Shown: in pieces, positions 1-7,623 of the stretch
Position numbering within the stretch: the stretch's first letter is position 1
How the letters are laid out: each line of letters begins with the position of its first letter
Assembly (NCBI GenBank): GCA_021809235.1
Contig: JAKBAG010000065.1
Location: 1 to 12,663, forward strand
DNA: 12,663 bases
Reading direction: 5' to 3'
From: Acidobacteriota bacterium
GTDB taxonomy: Bacteria > Acidobacteriota > Terriglobia > Terriglobales > Acidobacteriaceae
Made by a program: the position numbers and the translations under genes
Notes under the pieces: generated by a model
Databases searched by the model: none
Told to the model about the DNA's origin: nothing
What the model saw: the letters and a program-made list of their open reading frames with translations, nothing else

Positions 1-7
1 ATTTTGT

Positions 8-95
8 TGGTGCCGGGAGGGGGGGTCGAACCCCCACGAGGGGTTGCCTCGGCGGATTTTGAGTCCGCTGCGTCTGCCAGTTCCGCCATCCCGGC
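8..95 (-). tRNA. tRNA-Leu (anticodon CAA), CCA encoded
   Basis: Reading the minus strand from 95 down to 8 gives a full class II tRNA. The acceptor stem GCCGGGA (95-89) pairs with TCCCGGC (18-12). The anticodon stem GCGGA/TCCGC encloses the loop CTCAAAA, giving anticodon CAA, which reads UUG leucine codons. A long variable arm CGAGG...CCTCG follows, as expected for leucine tRNAs. The T arm is GGGGG-TTCGACC-CCCCC. The discriminator is A and the 3' CCA is encoded (8-10). The gene is transcribed away from purL, so the two are divergent. The downstream flank is cut by the window edge, so no terminator can be judged. Confidence 0.97.
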
Positions 96-119
96 CGAAT
101 CGGGGAGTAATCTTCAATC

Positions 120-136
120 AGTATCGCACAGATACT
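120..136. promoter_or_regulatory. Inverted repeat AGTATC-N5-GATACT; candidate -10 elements/operator
   Basis: A perfect 6-bp inverted repeat with spacer GCACA lies between the divergent tRNA-Leu and purL genes. Read on the minus strand, GATACT (125-120) is preceded by TGC, an extended -10-like arrangement. It ends 24 nt before the tRNA 5' end, a plausible distance for a tRNA promoter. No good -35 box is seen. Because the repeat is symmetric, the same hexamer faces purL at 131-136, which would imply a 5' leader of about 200 nt. A protein-binding operator is the alternative. The functional assignment is inference. Confidence 0.3.
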
Positions 137-350
137 CTCAGTGGCGCGCCTGCAGGTCTGCCGTCCGGCGGCCCGATTCTGGAAGACCTCCCGCAGCCTG
201 TGTTGGTAAGCATCGGACTGCGTGGATGGAGTTGCGAGCAATCCGGCCATATCGCGAGGGATGGCGCGGCAAGAGGGTATGGGAAGCCGAGTCTGGCGGT
301 TTGGCTTCATGCGACAATGAAATGGGATTTACCGGAAATTCATCGAGGGG
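137..350. other. Non-coding upstream region of purL
   Basis: This stretch shows no gene I can support. Open frames cross it, but they have no ribosome binding site, no recognisable protein motif, and they run on into purL or the tRNA out of frame. A 6-bp inverted repeat AGGTCT (154-159) / AGACCT (184-189) encloses a GC-rich loop. I do not recognise a purine, PRPP or guanidine riboswitch core. It is probably the promoter and leader of purL. Confidence 0.4.
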
Positions 351-2855
351 ATGGGGCTGGCTGGGATGAGCGATTCGGCGTACGGAGCGGCGGCTGCAGC
401 AGTGGCAGTGCCGGAGGCGACGGTGGTTACCGCGGAGATGCTTTCGCGGCACGGGATCACTGGCGAGGAGTATGAACGAATTCTGGCAGCGTTGGGCCGG
501 GTTCCTTCGTTGACGGAGCTGGGCATTTACTCCGTAATGTGGAGCGAGCACTGCTCCTACAAGTCGTCACGTGTTCATCTGAAAAGGCTGCCGACGAAGA
601 GCGAACGCGTGGTGCAGGGGCCAGGTGAAAACGCCGGCATCATTGACGTGGGCGACGGATGGGCCTGCGCCTTCAAGATTGAGAGCCACAATCACCCCAG
701 CTACATTGAGCCGCATCAGGGCGCTGCCACGGGAGTTGGCGGCATTCTGCGGGATATTTTCACCATGGGTGCCAGGCCGTTGGCGGTCATGGATTCCCTG
801 CGTTTTGGTCCGCTGCATGCCGAAGAGGCGGATGGAGCGGATCGCGCGGCGATGGTGCGCAAGAATCACTCGATTGTGGAGGGCGTGGTAAGTGGGATTG
901 CCGGATATGGCAACTGCTTTGGCGTGCCGAATCTGGGTGGCGAGACGAAGTTTGAGCCCTGCTACAGCGGCAATCCTCTGGTGAATGCCTTTGCCCTGGG
1001 GCTGATGCGTCGGGATGAGATCTTCTATGGTAAGGCGGCGGGCGTGGGTAACCCGGTTATCTATGTGGGTGCCAAGACCGGACGCGATGGAATCCATGGG
1101 GCGACGATGGCCTCCGAGGAGTTCCACGAAGGAACCGAGGAGAAGCGACCCAACGTGCAGGTTGGCGACCCATTCATGGAAAAGCTGTTGATGGAGGCCT
1201 GTCTGGAGGCGATGAAGACGGGCGCCATCGTGGGCATTCAGGATATGGGAGCAGCGGGGCTGACGTGCTCTACCTGCGAGATGGGCGCACGCGGCGGCGT
1301 AGGGGTGGAGATCGAGCTGGATGAGGTTCCGCAGCGCGAAACCGGAATGACCAGCTACGAAATTATGCTCTCTGAAAGTCAGGAGCGGATGCTGCTGGTG
1401 GCCGAGCACGGACGCGAGGAGGAGGTTTTGCGCGTCTTTGCCAAGTGGGGTCTGGATGCGGTGACGATCGGAAAGGTGATTGCCGAGCCGCGGATGCGGG
1501 TGCGGGAGCACGGTGTGCTCGTGGCCGACATTCCCAATCAGTCACTGACCGATGATGCGCCGGTCTATCGCCGCCCGGTGGGCGAATGGAAGGTGCCGGT
1601 GAACGCGGAGATTCCCGCTGAGGCGCTGGAGCGCTTGACGATGCCGCGGGACTACACGGCGGATCTGCGCAAGCTGCTGGCCAGCTCCAATAGCTGCTCC
1701 AAGCGATGGGTGCATGAGCAGTACGACACAATGGTGCAGACGAACACGGTACTTGGTCCGGGGATGGGCGAAGCCGGCGTGATGCGGATCAAGGGTACCG
1801 GCAGGCCCGGCCAGGAGCGCGGTCTGGCGATGGCCGTTGATGGCAACGGCCGCTGGTGCTGGCTGGATCCGAAGCTGGGCGCGCAGCATGCCGTGGCCGA
1901 AGCTGCACGCAAGGTGGCTGCTGTGGGTGCCGAACCTGTGGCCGCAACCAACTGCCTGAACTTTGGCAATCCGGAGAAGCCGGAGATCATGGCGCAGTTT
2001 TCCGCCGCAATCGACGGGCTTTCCGAGGCTTGCGTGGCGTTGGGCACACCGATCACCGGTGGCAATGTTTCGCTCTACAACGAGACGCGTGGCGTGGGCA
2101 TTTACCCGACGCCGGTGCTGGGCGTCGTCGGCGTCATGGACGATGTTTCCCGCGCAGTACCCTCCTCATTCCAGCGCGGCGGGGAAGCTGTGCTGGTCCT
2201 GTGGCCGATGGATGAACCTGGCCAGCCGGAGCCGCAGCGTGCTGTCCCGTTTGAGCCAGTCGGCATCAATCCCTACATCGTCTACTCGCTGGTGCCGGTG
2301 GATACCGCAGAGCTTGCGCCTGAGGGCGATCTGGCGCATCCTGAGGCGCAGGGACAGGCACTGCGTGAGTTTGGCTCGTCAGAGTATGCGCGGGTGGTGC
2401 TGGGCAGTGTGTGGGGCACTCCGCCGCAATTGAATCTCCAGGCTGAGGCGCGGTTGCACAAGCTGCTGCGTCGGCTGGCAGAGCGCAGGCTGGCCACCTG
2501 CATGCGGGATGTTTCCGATGGCGGATTGGCTGTGGCTCTGGCGCAGGCAGCGCTGGCGCATGGAGTGGGTGCAACCGTAGCGCAGGAGCCTGCGCTGGCG
2601 GCAGCTCCGCTCTTTGGCATCTTTGCCGAACCGGCATCCACGATGGTGATGACGACAGCAGCCAAGCATGTGGGCGAAGTTGAGAAGCTGGCCGCGGAGT
2701 TCGGATTCTGCGCCGCACAGATCGGCACCACGGGTGGCAACCGGCTGGAGATTTCCATTTACGGGCAGACGGTGATTGCCGCTGGCATTCCAGATCTGAT
2801 GGAAACATGGGGCGGAGCGCTTGAGTCAGCGCTGCTGGAAGAGGTGATGGCGTGA
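351..2855 (+). CDS. purL: Phosphoribosylformylglycinamidine synthase subunit PurL (small type)
   Basis: PurL catalyses step 4 of de novo purine synthesis in the cytosol: FGAR + ATP + glutamine to FGAM. At 834 residues with no glutaminase domain, it is the small type that needs PurQ (glutaminase) and PurS; neither is in this window. The N-terminal half carries SEHCSYKSS (65-73) and SHNHPS (112-117). The second AIRS-like half carries GGNVSLYNET (570-579) and DVSDGGLA (720-727). Family members are usually about 740-770 residues; the excess includes a stretch near 619-671. The start is uncertain. GAGGGG directly abuts ATG 351, too close for a normal Shine-Dalgarno site, so ATG 366 (starting MSDSAYG) is a good alternative. 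purF follows with a 4-nt overlap, so the two are co-translated. Confidence 0.95.
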   Translation: MGLAGMSDSAYGAAAAAVAVPEATVVTAEMLSRHGITGEEYERILAALGRVPSLTELGIYSVMWSEHCSYKSSRVHLKRLPTKSERVVQGPGENAGIIDVGDGWACAFKIESHNHPSYIEPHQGAATGVGGILRDIFTMGARPLAVMDSLRFGPLHAEEADGADRAAMVRKNHSIVEGVVSGIAGYGNCFGVPNLGGETKFEPCYSGNPLVNAFALGLMRRDEIFYGKAAGVGNPVIYVGAKTGRDGIHGATMASEEFHEGTEEKRPNVQVGDPFMEKLLMEACLEAMKTGAIVGIQDMGAAGLTCSTCEMGARGGVGVEIELDEVPQRETGMTSYEIMLSESQERMLLVAEHGREEEVLRVFAKWGLDAVTIGKVIAEPRMRVREHGVLVADIPNQSLTDDAPVYRRPVGEWKVPVNAEIPAEALERLTMPRDYTADLRKLLASSNSCSKRWVHEQYDTMVQTNTVLGPGMGEAGVMRIKGTGRPGQERGLAMAVDGNGRWCWLDPKLGAQHAVAEAARKVAAVGAEPVAATNCLNFGNPEKPEIMAQFSAAIDGLSEACVALGTPITGGNVSLYNETRGVGIYPTPVLGVVGVMDDVSRAVPSSFQRGGEAVLVLWPMDEPGQPEPQRAVPFEPVGINPYIVYSLVPVDTAELAPEGDLAHPEAQGQALREFGSSEYARVVLGSVWGTPPQLNLQAEARLHKLLRRLAERRLATCMRDVSDGGLAVALAQAALAHGVGATVAQEPALAAAPLFGIFAEPASTMVMTTAAKHVGEVEKLAAEFGFCAAQIGTTGGNRLEISIYGQTVIAAGIPDLMETWGGALESALLEEVMA
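2837..2844 (+). promoter_or_regulatory. Ribosome binding site of purF (within purL 3' end)
   Basis: GGAAGAGG lies 7 nt before GTG 2852. It supports the non-ATG start of purF, four bases inside purL, over the in-frame ATG at 2888, which has no comparable site. Confidence 0.7.
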
Positions 2856-4399
2856 GCGTTCTGCGGCTCTATGAATCGGTGGCGGGAATGGGCAACTCTG
2901 CAATCGAAGGCTCGTACAGCGCAGCGGAGCTACAGGCGGCAGCACGTCGCGAGCATGAAGGCGATACGCTTCGCGAGGAGTGCGGTGTCATGGCCGTGCA
3001 TGGCCATCCGGATGCCGCGCGGCAGGTCTATCTGGGCCTCTATGCCCTGCAGCATCGCGGGCAGGAGTCGGCGGGAATCGCCACAGCCAATGGCCAGACT
3101 CTCAGCAATATCAAGGGGATGGGGCTGGTCTCGGAGATTTTTACGGAGGACGTGCTGGCTAAGCTGCCCGGGAACCTGAGCATCGGCCACACGCGCTACT
3201 CGACCACAGGCGACTCAGCGCTGCTGAACGCGCAGCCCATCCGTGTGGAGTCCACCAAAGGACTGATTGCCATTGCACATAACGGCAATCTGGTGAATCT
3301 GGGGAATCTGCGTACCCGGCTGGAGCGAGCCGGCGCTTACTTCCAGACCACCTCTGACTCCGAGATCATCGTGCAACTGATTGCACACTCCCAGGCCGGG
3401 ACGCTGGTGGATGCGATTGCCGATTCACTTCAGCAGGTCGAGGGCGCGTTTTCGATCGTCATGATGACGCGGGATCGCATCTTTGCTGCACGGGATCCGC
3501 GTGGCTTCCGTCCGCTTTCGATGGGGCGCATCCGCAACAACGACGGGCCGGATACGATTGTCTTTGCCTCCGAGACCTGCGCCTTCGACCTGCTGCGCGC
3601 CGAATATGAGCGCGACGTGGAGCCGGGCGAACTGGTGATGGTAACCGAAGACGGAGTGACCAGCCGCTATTATGCGACGGGCGTTCCGCAGGCTAGCTGC
3701 ATCTTTGAGCACGTCTACTTTGCACGGCCAGACAGCCGAATCTATGGGCGTTGGGTGCAGGCCAGTCGCGAAGAGATGGGGCGTCAACTGGCAAGGGAGT
3801 CGCATGTGGATGCCGATCTGGTTGTGCCCGTACCGGACTCCGGCGTGACTGCAGCCATTGGTTACGCAGCCGAGGCAGGGATCCCGTTCCGACTGGGATT
3901 GATTCGCAACCATTACGTTGGGCGCACATTTATTGAGCCGGAGCAGCGCGTGCGTGATTTTGGCGTCAAGCTCAAGCTCAACCCCGTGCGCAATCTGCTA
4001 GAAGGCAAGCGCATCATCCTCATCGACGACTCGATCATTCGCGGTACCACCAGTCGCAAGATTGTGCGCATGGTGCGCGGAGCTGGCGCACGCGAGGTGC
4101 ATCTCCGCATCAGCTGTCCTCCAACGGTTTCTCCCTGCTTCTATGGTGTGGACACACCAAGCAAGCGAGACCTGATCGCAGCCAACCAGTCCATCGAGGA
4201 GATTCGAAGATTCATTGAAGCCGATTCGCTGGCTTATCTCTCCCTGGACGGGCTGGTGCACTGCTGCGATGCGTCGGGCAGAACAGGATTTTGCACCGCT
4301 TGCTACACGGGGCAGTACCCCACGCAGTGGGTGGATGTGGACGAGATTCTTCCGGCCAAGTCCCCCATGGATGTGCAGATGAGCTTCCCACAGCGTTGA
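2852..4399 (+). CDS. purF: Amidophosphoribosyltransferase
   Basis: PurF catalyses the committed first step of purine synthesis, PRPP + glutamine to phosphoribosylamine, in the cytosol. The N-terminal Ntn glutaminase domain has the nucleophile Cys44 in EECGVM, followed by HRGQESAGIAT (68-78), GHTRYSTTG (112-120), HNGNLVN (143-149) and TTSDSE (166-171). The C-terminal phosphoribosyltransferase domain has the PRPP loop IILIDDSIIRGTTS (388-401). Cys283, Cys429, Cys481 and Cys484 match the four 4Fe-4S ligands of the Bacillus-type enzyme, so a cluster-bearing, oxygen-sensitive enzyme is likely. Cys44 must be exposed by removal of an N-terminal propeptide, which is 43 residues here against about 11 in B. 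subtilis. The GTG start overlaps purL by 4 nt and has a strong, well-spaced ribosome binding site. Confidence 0.96.
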   Translation: MSVLRLYESVAGMGNSAIEGSYSAAELQAAARREHEGDTLREECGVMAVHGHPDAARQVYLGLYALQHRGQESAGIATANGQTLSNIKGMGLVSEIFTEDVLAKLPGNLSIGHTRYSTTGDSALLNAQPIRVESTKGLIAIAHNGNLVNLGNLRTRLERAGAYFQTTSDSEIIVQLIAHSQAGTLVDAIADSLQQVEGAFSIVMMTRDRIFAARDPRGFRPLSMGRIRNNDGPDTIVFASETCAFDLLRAEYERDVEPGELVMVTEDGVTSRYYATGVPQASCIFEHVYFARPDSRIYGRWVQASREEMGRQLARESHVDADLVVPVPDSGVTAAIGYAAEAGIPFRLGLIRNHYVGRTFIEPEQRVRDFGVKLKLNPVRNLLEGKRIILIDDSIIRGTTSRKIVRMVRGAGAREVHLRISCPPTVSPCFYGVDTPSKRDLIAANQSIEEIRRFIEADSLAYLSLDGLVHCCDASGRTGFCTACYTGQYPTQWVDVDEILPAKSPMDVQMSFPQR

Positions 4400-4408
4400 T
4401 GCTGGATG

Positions 4409-4430
4409 TTTTCTGCTGCTGGGGGCAGAA
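4409..4430 (+). terminator. Weak hairpin after purF, doubtful terminator
   Basis: TTCTGC and GCAGAA form a 6-bp stem around a G-rich loop about 10 nt after the purF stop. There is no T tract, so it may only attenuate transcription or be chance. Confidence 0.15.
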
Positions 4431-4451
4431 CGAATGCCCAGGTTCGCCTCC

Positions 4452-4481
4452 TTGAAGTAGGGAGTTCCTGCGGCAGATACG
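4452..4481 (+). promoter_or_regulatory. Weak candidate promoter for the oxidoreductase gene
   Basis: TTGAAG (4452-4457) and GATACG (4476-4481) are separated by 18 nt in the 146-nt gap after purF. They match the sigma70 hexamers at 4/6 and 3/6. The size of the gap suggests the next gene could have its own promoter. This is weak evidence only. Confidence 0.22.
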
Positions 4482-4545
4482 GTTTGCATCAATCAGAAGC
4501 CTCCCGTGCGCAGCCGCCTGCGATGTGCTGTAAGAATGGAGGCAG

Positions 4546-6114
4546 ATGGAGACACCTTCCCCCAAGACAGCCATCGTGATTGGAGCCGGCCCAGCCGGCT
4601 TGACGGCGGCCTATGAGCTGCTGCAGCAGGCGGGAATACGCCCCATCGTTCTCGAATCAGGCGATGCTGTCGGTGGGCTCTCCCGGACGGTGCAATACAA
4701 GGACTACCGGATGGACCTGGGGGGACACCGGTTCTTTTCCAAATCGGATCGGGTGATGCGCTGGTGGATGGACAGGATGCCACTGGAGACGAAGGCAAGC
4801 GGCATACTGCGCTACCAGAACCAAATCCGAGCGATTCCAGAAACAAGCGCTCCACCCGCAGACGAGGATCGCGTCATGCTGGTGCGGGAGCGAAAGAGCA
4901 GAATCTACTTTCTGCGTCGTCTGTTTGCCTATCCGATTCGGATCAGCCGGGACACACTGCAGAAGCTGGGCCTGCTGCGGACGCTGCACTTCGTCGGGAG
5001 CTATCTGCTGGCGGCTGTTTTTCCGCGTCGCGAAGAAAAGACGCTGGAAGATTTCCTGATCAATCGATTTGGACGGCAACTCTACAAGGCATTTTTTCAG
5101 TCCTACACGCAGAAGGTCTGGGGCGTGGACTGCGATGCCATCAGCGCTGAGTGGGGGGCGCAGCGCATCAAGGGATTGTCGCTGATGGAGGTTCTCCGTC
5201 ACCGACTTCGCAAGCCCTCCGAAGGGATTGCACAGAAGCAGACGGAGACTTCGCTGATTGAGCGTTTTCTTTATCCAAAGTTCGGTCCAGGACAGCTCTG
5301 GCAGCATGTGGCGGACTGCATCCGCGAGCAGGGAGGAGAGATTCACCTGGGCATGCAGGTGGATCGGGTTACGATCGCGGAAGGTCGTGTGATGGCCGTA
5401 GAGGCAAGGGGTGCCAATGGCCAGAGGGTTCAGTTTTCCGGAGAGTATTTCTTCTCCACCATGCCGGTGCAGGATCTGGTTCGTGCTCTGCAACCACCGG
5501 CACCGCCAGCCGTGATGGAGGTCAGCGAGGGATTGCAGTATCGCGACTTTATTACGGTGGGGCTGCTGGCGTCGCGCCTGCTGGTCCACGAGCCCGATGG
5601 CGGCAGGTTGAAGGACAACTGGATCTACATCCACGAGCCGGAGGTGATGGTGGGTCGGCTTCAGATCTTCAACAACTGGAGTCCATGGCTGGTCCGTGAT
5701 CCGGAGAAGATATGGATCGGAATGGAGTACTTCTGCAACCAGTCAGACTCTCTGTGGCAGAAGACCGATGCGGAGATGGCACAGTTTGCCATCGAAGAGG
5801 CTTCCAGGATCGGCTTGCTGGCCACTGCTGACGTGGAAGATTGGCATGTGGTGCGCGTCCCCAAAACCTATCCGGCGTACTTCGGAAGCTACGATCACTT
5901 TAGCGTCATCCGCGAGTATGTAGACGGACTGGAGAACCTGTTCCTGATCGGTCGTAACGGCATGCACAAATACAACAATCAGGACCACTCGATGCTGACA
6001 GCCATGACAGCGGTGGAGAATATCGTTCGGGGAGTTCGCACGAAGGACAATCTGTGGGCCATCAACACGGAACTCGAGTATCACGAGGAGAAAACGCAAA
6101 AGTCGGCTGATTGA
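4546..6114 (+). CDS. FAD-dependent oxidoreductase, protoporphyrinogen oxidase/UDP-galactopyranose mutase-like
   Basis: This is a 522-residue flavoprotein with an N-terminal dinucleotide-binding fold. GAGPAG (13-18) follows a beta strand, an acidic residue (Glu37) sits at the end of the second strand, and GGLSRT (43-48) follows. GGHRFFSK (59-66) and the C-terminal IGRNGMHKYNNQDHSM (468-483) are typical of the HemY/amine-oxidase-like group that also resembles UDP-galactopyranose mutase. The C-terminal motif would contact the flavin. The substrate cannot be inferred: no haem, carotenoid or glycan genes are adjacent. No signal peptide is seen; a hydrophobic stretch near 145-155 is too short to call a membrane anchor. 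GGAGG (4538-4542) lies only 3 nt before the ATG. It sits 146 nt after purF and 65 nt before the hydrolase. Confidence 0.85.
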   Translation: METPSPKTAIVIGAGPAGLTAAYELLQQAGIRPIVLESGDAVGGLSRTVQYKDYRMDLGGHRFFSKSDRVMRWWMDRMPLETKASGILRYQNQIRAIPETSAPPADEDRVMLVRERKSRIYFLRRLFAYPIRISRDTLQKLGLLRTLHFVGSYLLAAVFPRREEKTLEDFLINRFGRQLYKAFFQSYTQKVWGVDCDAISAEWGAQRIKGLSLMEVLRHRLRKPSEGIAQKQTETSLIERFLYPKFGPGQLWQHVADCIREQGGEIHLGMQVDRVTIAEGRVMAVEARGANGQRVQFSGEYFFSTMPVQDLVRALQPPAPPAVMEVSEGLQYRDFITVGLLASRLLVHEPDGGRLKDNWIYIHEPEVMVGRLQIFNNWSPWLVRDPEKIWIGMEYFCNQSDSLWQKTDAEMAQFAIEEASRIGLLATADVEDWHVVRVPKTYPAYFGSYDHFSVIREYVDGLENLFLIGRNGMHKYNNQDHSMLTAMTAVENIVRGVRTKDNLWAINTELEYHEEKTQKSAD

Positions 6115-6167
6115 GAATTCGCGCTCGCCAATGCAAGGGATGCTGCCGGGTACGTTACCATGCGTAC

Positions 6168-6173
6168 GGAGGA
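6168..6173 (+). promoter_or_regulatory. Ribosome binding site fixing the hydrolase start
   Basis: GGAGGA ends 6 nt before ATG 6180, with GTG 6177 directly in front of the ATG. It selects the start that places a signal peptide at the N terminus, and argues against the open frame reaching back to 6111. Confidence 0.7.
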
Positions 6174-6179
6174 ATCGTG

Positions 6180-7253
6180 ATGCTGGGAATGGGCTGTATC
6201 GAACGGATCGCGCAAGTCGGCTGCCTGGGATTGCTGGTAGCACTCGGTTCAGGCAGTGCATGGGCACAGGCTCCCAAGGTGCAGGTGATGGCAGACGGGA
6301 CCGTGCAGATGCCCGCAGAGGCGGTGCCACTTTCCTCAAATCTGAGTGCGGCGGCCAAAGCTTATGTGACCGAACACCTGCAGCAGATGCAGCAGCCGGA
6401 GTTGCTCAAGCAGGATGCGGGTGTGCCCCGGTTTATGAAGCCCTATCTGGCCTGGGATCAGCAGCATTTTGCCGTGGATCGGCATGAGGAAGAGATGGGC
6501 GGAGTCCATGTCTTCGTCTATACCCCGCGCGGCGGAGTGGCCGCAGGCAATCAGGATCGAGTGCTCATCAACCTGCATGGAGGCGGTTTCTCCGGCTGCT
6601 GGCCAGGTTGCGCGGAACTGGAGTCGATTCCGCTAGCCTCCATGATGGGGGTGAAGGTGGTCAGCGTGGATTACCGCGAGGGCCCGAAGGATGTCTTTCC
6701 TGCAGCGAGCCAGGATGTGGCAGCCGTCTATGGCGCATTGCTTAAGCAGCATGCTCCGGCAGCCATTGGCATTTATGGCTGTTCTGCCGGCGGCATGCTA
6801 ACTGCCATGTCTCTGGCGTGGTTCCAGACCCATGGGCTACCGATGCCGGGCGCGGATGGAATCTTCTGTGCCTCGGCGGGTGGATTTGGCGGAGATGCGC
6901 AATACATTGCATTTCCGCTGGGCGAGGCGCGCAGGCCACCGACGGCGACTCCCGGACAGCAACGACTCGGATACTTCCGCACGGCCAAACCCGGAGATCC
7001 AATGGCTGGGCCCATCCATGCTCCGGAATTGCTGGCAAAGTTTCCCCCAACGCTGCTGATTACCGGAACCCGGGATTTTGCAATGAGCGGGGCAATTGAG
7101 ACGGAGCTGGCCCTGCACAAGGCCGGTGTGGAGACCGAGCTTCACGTCTGGGACGGACTCTTTCACGGATTCTTCTATAACGCGGCAGTGCCGGAATCAA
7201 AGGATGCCTTTCAGGTGATGGCAGACTTCTTCAACCGGCACCTTTCGCGTTAG
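6180..7253 (+). CDS. Exported alpha/beta hydrolase (HSL/esterase type)
   Basis: This is a 357-residue protein starting at the ATG behind a good ribosome binding site. Residues 1-29 look like a Sec signal peptide: Arg9, a hydrophobic core at about 13-23, and an AWA-Q or AQA-P cleavage site near 29-31. It is therefore probably periplasmic or secreted. The mature part is an alpha/beta hydrolase of the hormone-sensitive-lipase type, with oxyanion-hole HGGG (133-136), nucleophile Ser202 in GCSAGG, Asp299 in TGTRDF and His329 in LFHGFF. These complete the Ser-Asp-His triad. An ester or acetyl-ester substrate is likely from the family, but the actual substrate is unknown. It follows the oxidoreductase by 65 nt and may share its transcript. 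It ends 6 nt from the convergent fmdB-like gene. Confidence 0.85.
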   Translation: MLGMGCIERIAQVGCLGLLVALGSGSAWAQAPKVQVMADGTVQMPAEAVPLSSNLSAAAKAYVTEHLQQMQQPELLKQDAGVPRFMKPYLAWDQQHFAVDRHEEEMGGVHVFVYTPRGGVAAGNQDRVLINLHGGGFSGCWPGCAELESIPLASMMGVKVVSVDYREGPKDVFPAASQDVAAVYGALLKQHAPAAIGIYGCSAGGMLTAMSLAWFQTHGLPMPGADGIFCASAGGFGGDAQYIAFPLGEARRPPTATPGQQRLGYFRTAKPGDPMAGPIHAPELLAKFPPTLLITGTRDFAMSGAIETELALHKAGVETELHVWDGLFHGFFYNAAVPESKDAFQVMADFFNRHLSR

Positions 7254-7259
7254 GTTGCC

Positions 7260-7568
7260 TTAGGCGGAAGGGGTAGACGCGGTTGGGCTGCTGCTGGCTG
7301 CCGGGGCACTGGCTTCTGCCGGTGCGGCAGAGGCAGGAGCCGCGTTCCCCTCGCTGGTGGCAGCAGGCGCTGCGGCGCTCGACGAACCCTTGCTTGAATA
7401 ATCGTTGATATACCAGCCCGATCCTTTGAATTGCAGGGCTGGGGCAGACATGGGACGGATCAACTGGCCGTTGCACTTGGGGCAGACTCGCTCCGGCTCA
7501 GCCGAGAAGCTCTGGATCTTTTCGAAGCTGTAGCCGCAGGCTTGGCAGCGATATTCATATAGGGGCAC
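7260..7568 (-). CDS. FmdB-type zinc-ribbon protein with Ala/Ser/Pro-rich tail
   Basis: This is a small protein of 102 residues. The first ~60 residues match the FmdB-family putative regulatory zinc ribbon: it starts PLYEYRCQACG, with Cys8/Cys11 and Cys29/Cys32 as the metal-binding pairs. Residues from about 60 to the end are almost only Ala, Ser, Pro, Thr and Glu, and are surely disordered. The GTG at 7568 is chosen because the family begins at this motif and GAGG sits 8 nt upstream; a further GTG at 7610 would add 14 residues with no family match. The function is not known: the family name comes from a formamidase-operon regulator, and a DNA- or RNA-binding role is conjecture. It is last in the minus-strand block, 139 nt after ahcY. 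Confidence 0.82.
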   Translation of the reverse strand: MPLYEYRCQACGYSFEKIQSFSAEPERVCPKCNGQLIRPMSAPALQFKGSGWYINDYSSKGSSSAAAPAATSEGNAAPASAAPAEASAPAASSSPTASTPSA

Positions 7569-7576
7569 GATTGCGA

Positions 7577-7580
7577 CCTC
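7577..7580 (-). promoter_or_regulatory. Ribosome binding site of the FmdB-like gene
   Basis: GAGG on the minus strand lies 8 nt before GTG 7568. It decides the internal GTG over the longer open frame. Confidence 0.55.
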
Positions 7581-7623
7581 GGATCGGATGGATTTCGGGG
7601 CTCTCCCCACTGTCTAACGATGC

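Noticed and set aside
96..350. Purine-type or guanidine riboswitch before purL
   Set aside because: No recognisable conserved core or three-way junction was found by eye.
44..475. Open plus-strand frames crossing the tRNA and the purL upstream region
   Set aside because: They read through a tRNA, have no ribosome site or protein motif, and overlap purL in another frame.
567..1511. Long minus-strand open frame (314 codons) inside purL
   Set aside because: It lies antisense to a strongly conserved gene. Its His/Arg/Gln-rich product is typical of GC-rich antisense frames and shows no domain.
4657..5634. Long minus-strand open frame inside the FAD oxidoreductase gene
   Set aside because: It is antisense to a clear flavoprotein, with no motifs and no ribosome site.
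6111..6179. Extension of the hydrolase back to a TTG overlapping the oxidoreductase stop
   Set aside because: The added residues would bury the signal peptide, and the good GGAGGA site points to ATG 6180.
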